Below, piece by piece: positions 1-6,013 of a stretch of 64,000 nucleotides of DNA; the first letter of the stretch is position 1; each line of letters opens with the position of its first letter. The stretch comes from Streptomyces sp. NBC_01445 (GTDB lineage: Bacteria > Actinomycetota > Actinomycetes > Streptomycetales > Streptomycetaceae): the NCBI RefSeq assembly GCF_035918235.1, contig NZ_CP109485.1, positions 4,526,001-4,590,000 of the forward strand. The letters are read 5' to 3'. The notes beneath the pieces were generated by a model. That model saw only the letters and a list, made by a program, of their open reading frames with translations. It ran no database searches and was not told where the DNA came from. The position numbers were made by a program, and so were the translations under genes.

Positions 1-2
1 CC

Positions 3-323
3 GGATGCATCCGCGTCTTCGACGTCCAGGACGACGGCGAGAGCCTGAGTGACGGCAAGGTCTTCGCGGAGACCAGCGGCGACGACGGCCGCTTCGACAA
101 CATCCGCTTCGACGACGGCGGACGGCTGTGGGCCGCCGCCATGCACGGCGGTGTGCACTGCTACGACCCGGACGGCACGCGGATCGGCCGCATCAACGTC
201 CCGGAGCCCGTCTCGAACGTCGCGTTCGGCGGCCCCAAGAACAACATCCTCTTCATCACCGCGACGACGTCCCTGTACTGCCTGATGACCTCCGTGACCG
301 GCGCGCCACGTATCCGCCACTGA
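3..323 (+). CDS. SMP-30/gluconolactonase family protein, C-terminal part
   Basis: This is a reading frame open to the left window edge, so only the last 106 residues are visible. They read as the end of an SMP-30/gluconolactonase/LRE six-bladed propeller: a GRFDNIRFDDGGRLW stretch corresponding to the metal-binding PDG-x-D-x-G-LW strand, then GGVHCYDPDGTRIGRI and a VAFGG blade near the end. Family members hydrolyse sugar lactones with a divalent metal in the cytoplasm. The substrate cannot be told from the fragment. The usual DG after the Pro/Phe position is DN here, a small departure from the family. The stop is TGA at 321-323. No promoter or partner is visible on this side. Confidence 0.8.
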   Translation, partial: GCIRVFDVQDDGESLSDGKVFAETSGDDGRFDNIRFDDGGRLWAAAMHGGVHCYDPDGTRIGRINVPEPVSNVAFGGPKNNILFITATTSLYCLMTSVTGAPRIRH

Positions 324-367
324 CGATGTACCGTCCCGTTCGCCTGAAGCATGGCTAATCTGACGGT

Positions 368-769
368 ATGTCACTTGAGCTTGAGCTGCTCGGCTTCGAC
401 AACGTGCTGTTCCCCGTCGGCGATCTCGGCGAGGCGGTCTCCTTCTACGAGCGGGCCGGCTTCCACGTGAAGTTCCGCCTCGACGAGGCCGGGATCGCCC
501 TCCTCGAAGCCGGCAAGGAGACGCCCGGCGTACTGCTGCGCGCGGAGGAGGACTTCGACCGCCGGCCTCCTTCGTGGCCTGGGCCGCGCGTATGGCTGGA
601 GGTGCGCGACGCGAAGGCGGCGGCCCGCGCGCTGACGGAGGCCGGGATTCCGCCGGTCGACCCGCCGTTCTCCACCTCCACCGGTTACGTCGTGGAGTTC
701 GCGGATCCGTGGGGCAACGTCATCGGCCTCACGGACTATCTCAAGCGGCCTGAACTGGCGCGGAGTTGA
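368..769 (+). CDS. VOC (glyoxalase/bleomycin-resistance fold) family protein
   Basis: This is a 133-residue single-domain protein with the paired beta-alpha-beta-beta-beta units of the vicinal oxygen chelate fold. The first half has FDNVLFPVGDLGEAVSFYERAGF, and the second half ends in the typical VVEFADPWGNVIGLTDY strand. The family includes glyoxalases, dioxygenases and drug-binding resistance proteins, and the sequence alone does not give the substrate. The ATG has no Shine-Dalgarno sequence. A TAATCT hexamer at 356-361 lies exactly six bases before it, so a leaderless transcript is likely. The gene stands alone, followed by the operator region at 807. Confidence 0.85.
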   Translation: MSLELELLGFDNVLFPVGDLGEAVSFYERAGFHVKFRLDEAGIALLEAGKETPGVLLRAEEDFDRRPPSWPGPRVWLEVRDAKAAARALTEAGIPPVDPPFSTSTGYVVEFADPWGNVIGLTDYLKRPELARS

Positions 770-806
770 TGGCCGGGCTCGTCGATCCCCGTCGGCCGAC
801 CCTCGC

Positions 807-866
807 TTGAACATGTTCAAAAACAGGTCTACAGTCCTTCTCGACAGCGTTTTTGAACGCGTTCAA
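807..866 (+). promoter_or_regulatory. Promoter with two perfect palindromic operators (probable TetR sites)
   Basis: Two perfect 14-bp palindromes, TTGAACATGTTCAA (807-820) and TTGAACGCGTTCAA (853-866), share the arms TTGAAC/GTTCAA with centres 46 bp apart. The first contains a -35-like TTGAAC (807-812) that sits 17 bp from a -10-like TACAGT (830-835). The second ends next to the AAGGAGGGG ribosome site (865-873) of the gene at 881. Binding at either would block transcription initiation or early elongation. The TetR gene at 1816, the last gene of the same operon, is the obvious candidate ligand-responsive repressor (inference). Confidence 0.8.
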
Positions 867-880
867 GGAGGGGTGGGGAA

Positions 881-1291
881 ATGGACCTCACAGTCATCGC
901 ATACGTCGTCTACCTCGTCGTCAGCATCAGCCTGACCGTCTGGGTGGCGCGCACCCTGAGCCGTAACGGAAGGGTCTTCCTCGCCGACGTGCTGCACGGG
1001 AACGAGAAGCTCGCGGATGCCGTCAACCATCTGCTGGTGGTCGGCTTCTACCTCGTCAACCTCGGCTTCGTGGCGCTCTACCTGAGCGGGGACGACGACA
1101 TCGCCGACACCCGCGGCATCTTCGAGGCCCTGTCGACGAAGCTCGGCGTGGTGCTCCTGGTGCTGGGGGTCATGCACCTGGGGAACGTGTGGGTGCTCAA
1201 CAAGATCCGGCGGCGGGGGGTCATGGAGCGGGAGCAGCAGCCGCCCGTTCCCCCGCAGGGCTGGGCCGCGCCGCCGGTGGCCGGGGCGTGA
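881..1291 (+). CDS. Small integral membrane protein, function unknown
   Basis: This is a 136-residue protein with three hydrophobic segments (about residues 4-22, 47-68 and 88-107) and a Pro/Ala-rich tail after a basic KIRRRG stretch. I do not recognise an enzymatic motif; it resembles small integral membrane proteins of actinomycetes. It starts with ATG after a strong AAGGAGGGG ribosome site. It is the first gene of a three-gene operon with the DCC protein (its stop overlaps the next GTG as GTGA) and the TetR regulator. The palindromic operators at 807-866 sit directly upstream, so it is probably induced when TetR is released by an unknown ligand. Confidence 0.8.
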   Translation: MDLTVIAYVVYLVVSISLTVWVARTLSRNGRVFLADVLHGNEKLADAVNHLLVVGFYLVNLGFVALYLSGDDDIADTRGIFEALSTKLGVVLLVLGVMHLGNVWVLNKIRRRGVMEREQQPPVPPQGWAAPPVAGA

Positions 1292-1806
1292 CGGCGATGA
1301 GCGGGGTCGCGGACCGGGGCACCACGGGGGCCCCGGTCCGCCGGCTCGTCCTCCTCTACGACGCCCAGTGCCCGCTCTGCACATTCCTGCGGAACTGGCT
1401 CGCCCGGCAGCGGCAGCTCGTCCCGCTCGACCTGGTGCCGGCCGGGTCCGAAGAAGCCCGGCGCCGCTGCCCCGGGATCGACCACATCTCCACGCTCTCG
1501 GAGATCACGCTCGTCGGCGACAGCGGCCAGATCTACCGCGGGCCCGCCGCCTGGGTCGTCACCCTGTGGGCGCTGTCCGAGTACCGGCCGCTGTCCCACA
1601 AATTCAGCACCCCGGCCGGCGCCCGCCTCGCGCGCGCCGCGGTCCTCGCCGCCGCCAAGTACCGCCAGGCGCACCGGGACCAGCAGGTCAGGAAGGCCGG
1701 GGGCAGCGCCTACCGCAGGGGGGACGGCTGGGTGTACGACCGCGTCGACGGCTGGACGTACTACGGCCCCGCGGCCTGCGACAGCGGCTGCCCCGTGCCC
1801 GATTAG
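1288..1806 (+). CDS. DCC-family thiol-disulfide oxidoreductase-like protein
   Basis: This is a 172-residue protein of the DCC family (DUF393), named for an Asp-x-x-Cys-x-x-Cys signature seen here as YDAQCPLC with D25, C28 and C31. The thioredoxin-like domain covers about residues 20-125 and is followed by a positively charged tail. Members are thought to be redox proteins but few have been tested. GTG 1288 overlaps the previous stop as GTGA, which favours translational coupling. ATG at 1297 is the alternative start. The operon (membrane protein, DCC protein, TetR) suggests a joint redox or membrane stress function, which is inference. The tail has a tyrosine-rich WVYDRVDGWTYYGP stretch. Confidence 0.85.
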   Translation: MTAMSGVADRGTTGAPVRRLVLLYDAQCPLCTFLRNWLARQRQLVPLDLVPAGSEEARRRCPGIDHISTLSEITLVGDSGQIYRGPAAWVVTLWALSEYRPLSHKFSTPAGARLARAAVLAAAKYRQAHRDQQVRKAGGSAYRRGDGWVYDRVDGWTYYGPAACDSGCPVPD

Positions 1807-1815
1807 GCTCTGAGC

Positions 1816-2589
1816 GTGCCAGCAGAGAAAGAGACCCCCAGCCCGGCAGCGGCCGAGAGCCCCGCGAAGAGTCCCGCCAAGAGTGAGCAGACGCGGGCGC
1901 TGATCCTGGAGACCGCGATGCGGATGTTCCGGGAGCGCGGCTACGACAAGACGACGATGCGGGCCATCGCGAAGGAGGCGGGGGTCTCCGTCGGCAACGC
2001 GTACTACTACTTCGCGGGCAAGGAACACCTCATCCAGGGGTTCTACGATCAGATCTCCGCGGAGCACCGGGCGGCCGTACGGCCCGTGCTCGACCGGGAG
2101 AGCGACCTGGAGAAGCGCATCGCCGGGGTGCTGCGCGCCTGGCTGGAGATCGCGGAGCCGTACCACGAGTTCGCGGCCCAGTTCTTCAAGACCGCCGCGG
2201 ACCCGACCAGCCCGCTCAGCCCCTTCTCGCCCGAATCGGAGCACGCCCGCGAGACGGCGATCGACGTGCACCGCGAGGTGCTCGCCGGTTCGAAGGCGAA
2301 GGTTCCGGCCGAACTCGCCGCGATCCTGCCGGAGTTGATGTGGCTCTCCCAGATGGGGCTCGTCCTGTACTGGGTCTTCGACAGCTCCGAGGACCGGGAG
2401 CGCAGCCGGCGCCTCGCCGAACGGGGGGCACGCCTGACTACGCGCGGGGTCGCCCTCGCCCGGTTCCGGGTGCTGCGGCCGCTCGTCCTCGAGGTGCACG
2501 AGCTGTTCACGGACTTCCTGCCGGGGATGACGGAGGCGTCTACGGCGGCGCGGGAGAAGGGGAACGGGACGGGGAACGGGACGGGCTGA
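1816..2589 (+). CDS. TetR/AcrR family transcriptional regulator
   Basis: This is a 257-residue regulator. After a Ser/Ala/Pro/Lys-rich lead of about 20 residues comes a typical TetR helix-turn-helix (residues about 25-70, with TTMRAIAKEAGVSVGNAYYYF) and an all-helical ligand domain. The C-terminal end is low-complexity (GNGTGNGTG, encoded by a short tandem repeat at 2568-2586). It starts with GTG nine bases after the DCC stop, so it is co-transcribed with the two genes before it. It is the natural candidate to bind the twin TTGAAC-N2-GTTCAA palindromes upstream of the operon, which would give autoregulation (inference). Confidence 0.9.
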   Translation: MPAEKETPSPAAAESPAKSPAKSEQTRALILETAMRMFRERGYDKTTMRAIAKEAGVSVGNAYYYFAGKEHLIQGFYDQISAEHRAAVRPVLDRESDLEKRIAGVLRAWLEIAEPYHEFAAQFFKTAADPTSPLSPFSPESEHARETAIDVHREVLAGSKAKVPAELAAILPELMWLSQMGLVLYWVFDSSEDRERSRRLAERGARLTTRGVALARFRVLRPLVLEVHELFTDFLPGMTEASTAAREKGNGTGNGTG

Positions 2590-2671
2590 TCTTCGGGGGG
2601 CTGCGGGGCTGACGGGAGGGCCGGCGGGGGGCTCTTACCTTTGGTTCATGCGCTGCTTGTACGGTCGTCTG

Positions 2672-3862
2672 ATGCCCGGCTCCTCTTCATCGCACCACGT
2701 CAGCCGTCGCGCCGCGCTCGCCCTCGGTCTCAGCGCCGCGGCCTCCGTCACCCTGCCAGGGCCGCGCGCCGCGGCCGCGGTCTCCGCCGTCGGCGGGGAG
2801 CGGCTCGGCAGGTCCGGCGTCCAGGTGGCGTCCGGCACGCCCCGGCTGCCGAAGCTCGCCGCGCAGGCGTGGCTCGTCGCCGACCACGACAGCGGCGACG
2901 TCCTCGCCTCGTACGACGCGCACCGCGCGCTGCCCCCGGCGTCGACGCTCAAGATGCTGTTCGCGGACACGGTCCTGCCGAAGTTCGGGCGGGCCTCGGT
3001 CCACAAGGTGACCGCCGCGGATCTCGCCGGGATCCCGTACGGCAGCAGCCTCGTCGGCGTCCAGGCCGGGACCTCGTACACCGTCGAGCAGCTGTGGCAG
3101 GGCGTCTTCCTGCGCTCCGGGAACGACGCGGTGCACGTGCTCGCCAGCATGAACGGCGGGGTGGGCGAGACCGTCCGCCAGATGCAGGCCCGCGCGAAGG
3201 ACCTCCAGGCGAACGACACGCATGTGGTCAGCCCCGACGGCTTCGACCACAAGGGGCAGGTGTCGTCGGCGTACGACCTGACGCTGTTCGCGCGCGCCGG
3301 GCTCAAGAACGAGGACTTCCGCGGCTACTGCGCCACGAAGACGGCCGACTTCCCGGCCGGGGGCAAGAAGACGTTCCAGATCCAGAACACGGACCGCCTC
3401 CTCACCGGGCAGGGGGTGGCCGCGTACCAGGGGCTCATCGGCGTCAAGAACGGCTACACCTCGCACGCCGGCAACACGTTCACCGGCGCGGCGACCCGCG
3501 GCGGGCGCACCCTGCTCGTCACCGTGATGCACCCCAAGTCGGGGTACGAGGCGGTGTACGAGGAGACGGCGGCGCTGCTCGACTGGGGGTTCTCGGCGGT
3601 GGGCAAGGCGGATCCGGTCGGCACGCTGGTCACGCCGCTGAGCGAGCAGCCCAAGGGCGCGGCGGCGGCCAAGCCGGGTGCGGGGGCGGCGGGCTCGGTG
3701 GGCGCTGCGGGCGCCCCCGTCGCCGCGTCGGCCACGTCTCACACGGACGACTGGGCGTTCGGCGGCTCGGCGGCGGTCGCGATGCTCGCGGGCGGCGGAC
3801 TGCTGGCGCTGCGGCGTCGGGGGCGGGAGCAGCCGAGCGGACGTCGGCGGCGTCAGGGCTGA
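2672..3862 (+). CDS. D-alanyl-D-alanine carboxypeptidase (PBP5/S11 family), secreted
   Basis: This is a serine DD-carboxypeptidase that trims pentapeptide stems of peptidoglycan outside the membrane. With the start at 2672 it has 396 residues. The N-terminus carries a twin-arginine-like signal (HHVSRRAALALG), then the peptidase S11 domain with SxxK as STLK (S91, K94) and SxN as SGN (S149). The third motif, normally KTG, reads KNG (259-261). A C-terminal hydrophobic segment followed by RRRGRE probably anchors it. An in-frame ATG at 2648 is possible, but neither start has a ribosome site. TACGGT at 2660-2665 lies six bases before ATG 2672, which suggests a leaderless start there. A close paralog lies at 14682. 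Confidence 0.88.
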   Translation: MPGSSSSHHVSRRAALALGLSAAASVTLPGPRAAAAVSAVGGERLGRSGVQVASGTPRLPKLAAQAWLVADHDSGDVLASYDAHRALPPASTLKMLFADTVLPKFGRASVHKVTAADLAGIPYGSSLVGVQAGTSYTVEQLWQGVFLRSGNDAVHVLASMNGGVGETVRQMQARAKDLQANDTHVVSPDGFDHKGQVSSAYDLTLFARAGLKNEDFRGYCATKTADFPAGGKKTFQIQNTDRLLTGQGVAAYQGLIGVKNGYTSHAGNTFTGAATRGGRTLLVTVMHPKSGYEAVYEETAALLDWGFSAVGKADPVGTLVTPLSEQPKGAAAAKPGAGAAGSVGAAGAPVAASATSHTDDWAFGGSAAVAMLAGGGLLALRRRGREQPSGRRRRQG

Positions 3863-4080
3863 CGCCGGGCCAGTGGCGGGGTGCGGCGTGAGGCTGACGC
3901 CGGGCCAGTGGGCGGGGTGCGATGTCAGGGCTGACACCGGCCATTGGGCGGGGCGCGGCGTCAGGGCTGGCGCGGCCCAGTGGCGGGGTACGGCGTGAGG
4001 CTGACGCCGGCCCAGTGAGCGAGGTACGGCGTCAAGGCCGGCACCGGCCCAGTGAGCGGGGTGCGGCGTCAGGGCTCACG
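3857..4080. repeat. Degenerate tandem minisatellite, unit about 35-37 bp
   Basis: About six imperfect copies of a GC-rich unit beginning GGCTGACGCCGGGCCAGTGG and ending in GTGCGGCGTCAG run from the carboxypeptidase stop toward the convergent MarR gene. Unit starts are visible near 3857 and 3892, then every 35-37 bp. The first copy includes the carboxypeptidase stop codon. I see no credible reading frame in the array. Such arrays at gene ends can vary in copy number between strains. Confidence 0.8.
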
Positions 4081-4098
4081 TCTCTGGGGGCGTGCCCG

Positions 4099-4605
4099 TC
4101 AGGGTCGGCGGCCGCCGGGGCCCGATTCGGCGGCCACCATCACCCGCCGCAGCAGATCCGAGAGCTGCTTGCGCTCCTTCGCGTCGAGCGCGCCGAGCAC
4201 CCGGTGCTCCTCGCCCCCGAGCCGGTCCATCGCCTTGCGCCAGATCGCGTGGCCCGCTTCGGTCAGCTCCACGTCGACCCGGCGCCGGTCGGTCCTGGAC
4301 GGCGTACGGACGACGAGGCCGCGGCGTTCGAGGCCGTCGAGGCGGCCCGTGACAGAGGCCGGGGCGAGGCCCAGGTCCGAGGCGAGTTCCGAGGGCGCCG
4401 CGCGTCCGCCACGCCCCGCGAGCTTGTGCAGCGTGTCGTACTCGAACCGCTCCAGCTCCACGTCGACCAGGGCCTGTTCACGGATCCTGCGCAGATGCCG
4501 GGTGAGCTCACCGGCACGCGTGATCGCGCCCTCGACGTCCGGGTCGAGGTCCGGCATGACCGGCAGCCAGCGCGCCAGGTGCCCATCGGTCCAGTCGCGT
4601 TCCAT
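4099..4605 (-). CDS. MarR family transcriptional regulator
   Basis: This 168-residue protein has a MarR winged-helix fold. A helical dimerisation part is followed by a DNA-binding region (about residues 52-115) with LAGRGGRAAPSELASDLGLAPASVTGRLDGLERRGLV and the RTDRRRVDVELTEAG wing. It is divergent from the MFS transporter at 4700, with 94 bp between starts containing four 15-bp tandem repeats that look like its operator. The simplest reading is that it represses the exporter and itself until a small molecule releases it (inference). Confidence 0.9.
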   Translation of the reverse strand: MERDWTDGHLARWLPVMPDLDPDVEGAITRAGELTRHLRRIREQALVDVELERFEYDTLHKLAGRGGRAAPSELASDLGLAPASVTGRLDGLERRGLVVRTPSRTDRRRVDVELTEAGHAIWRKAMDRLGGEEHRVLGALDAKERKQLSDLLRRVMVAAESGPGGRRP

Positions 4606-4623
4606 GGGGGCAGTTTACGGCCA

Positions 4624-4689
4624 GATCCTTCGGTGCCAGATATTTTGATGCCCGATACTTCGTTGACGAATACTTCGGTGACGAAATAC
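4624..4689. promoter_or_regulatory. Four tandem 15-bp repeats between marR and MFS genes, probable MarR operator
   Basis: The stretch divides into consecutive 15-mers at 4624, 4639, 4654 and 4669, the last two being GATACTTCGTTGACG and AATACTTCGGTGACG. The third and fourth units also form inverted arms (TTCGT/ACGAA, and TTCG/CGAA across the next junction). The stretch is AT-rich compared with its surroundings and fills the divergent promoter region, as expected of a multi-site MarR operator. Confidence 0.7.
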
Positions 4690-4699
4690 ATTCGCCCGC

Positions 4700-6013
4700 A
4701 TGCCGCGCCCCAGCCTCCGCCACCCGCTGTTGAGCAACGCCCGCTTCCGCCGCTTCTTCCTCGGCCGCCTCCTCTCCCTGGTCGGCGACGCCGTCATCCC
4801 CTCCGCCCTCGCCCTCGCCGTGCTGCGCGCCACCGGCTCGGCCTCGGCGCTCGCGCTGGTCCTGGGCTGCGCGATGGTGCCGCGGCTCGTACTCCTCCCT
4901 CTGGGCGGCGTGATCGCCGACCGCTTCAACCCGCGCATCGTGGCCCTGACCACCGACCTCGTACGGTGCGCCAGCCAACTCTTCGTGGGCATCGAACTCC
5001 TCTCCGGGAAACCGGAGTTGTGGCAGATCGCGGTCGCCGAGGCGATCGGCGGCGCGGCCTCCGCCTTCGCCATGCCGACGCTCGCCTCACTGATCGTCGG
5101 CATCGTCGGCGAGAAGGACCGGCAGGCCGCCAACTCCACCCTCGCCGTGGTCCGCAGCGGCACCCTGGCGGGCGGTCCGGCGCTCGCCGGGCTGCTTGTC
5201 CTGACCGCGGGTCCCGGGTGGGCGTTCGTGCTGGACTCCGCCTCGTTCGCCGTCAGCGCCGCCCTGCTCGCCACCCTGCGGCTCAGCCGCACCACGGCGC
5301 CCGCCGAGGAACGCCGCTCTCTCCGGTCCGACCTCGTCGAGGGCTGGCACGAGGTGCGCTCGCGCGGCTGGTACTGGACGAGCCTCGTCGCCCACGCCAC
5401 CTGGAACGGCGCGGCAGCCGTGTTCGCCACCCTCGGACCGGCCGTCGCCGTCAAAGAACTGGGCGGCGACGGCGCCTGGATCATGATCGCCCAGGCCGGC
5501 GCCGTCGGCCTCCTCCTCGGATCACTCCTGTCCGGGCGGGCCCGCCCCCGCCGCCCGGTCCTCACGGGCAACCTGGCCCTGACCACGTACGTCCTGCCGC
5601 TGGGGCTGCTCGCCCTGCACGCCCCCGCACCGGCGGTCGCCGCCGCGTTCGGCGTCGCCCTGGCCGGCCTCGGCTTCTTCAATCCCCTGTGGGAGACGGC
5701 GGTGCAAACGGCCGTTCCCGCGTCGGTCCTCGCCCGCGTCACCTCGTACGACTGGCTGCTCTCGCTGGCCGCGATGCCCCTCGGCTACGTCCTCGCCCCG
5801 CTCGCCGCCGACGCCTGGGGCGAGGCGACCCCGCTGTGGATCGCGGCGGTGGCCGTGGGCCTGGCCTGCCTGGCCACAGCGGGGGTGCCCGGCGTCCGGC
5901 ACTTCACGCTGAACACCCCTGCCAACGCCCCTGACGCAGATGTCAGTTCACCAGATCCGCACCGTCGTCCGTCAGCTCCACGTCGTACACCAGCGGACCG
6001 CCCCCGACGGTGA
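4700..6013 (+). CDS. MFS transporter (enterobactin-exporter-like, MFS_3 type)
   Basis: This is a 437-residue membrane protein with about twelve hydrophobic segments. It begins LSNARFRRFFLGRLLSLVGD and has the family loop motif GGVIADRFNPR between segments 2 and 3. This places it with the MFS group that exports siderophores and drugs by proton exchange; the substrate is not known. It is divergent from a MarR gene and probably regulated by it. The C-terminal Pro/Arg-rich tail overlaps the end of the convergent MMPL gene by 71 bp (5943-6013), an uncommonly long 3' overlap, so the final ~23 codons are constrained by both genes or are recent read-through. Confidence 0.88.
   Translation: MPRPSLRHPLLSNARFRRFFLGRLLSLVGDAVIPSALALAVLRATGSASALALVLGCAMVPRLVLLPLGGVIADRFNPRIVALTTDLVRCASQLFVGIELLSGKPELWQIAVAEAIGGAASAFAMPTLASLIVGIVGEKDRQAANSTLAVVRSGTLAGGPALAGLLVLTAGPGWAFVLDSASFAVSAALLATLRLSRTTAPAEERRSLRSDLVEGWHEVRSRGWYWTSLVAHATWNGAAAVFATLGPAVAVKELGGDGAWIMIAQAGAVGLLLGSLLSGRARPRRPVLTGNLALTTYVLPLGLLALHAPAPAVAAAFGVALAGLGFFNPLWETAVQTAVPASVLARVTSYDWLLSLAAMPLGYVLAPLAADAWGEATPLWIAAVAVGLACLATAGVPGVRHFTLNTPANAPDADVSSPDPHRRPSAPRRTPADRPRR

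Noticed and set aside
3922..5934. Long plus-strand frame across the minisatellite, MarR and MFS genes
   Set aside because: It is out of frame with MFS, antisense to MarR and Arg/Pro-rich, typical of GC-rich shadow frames.
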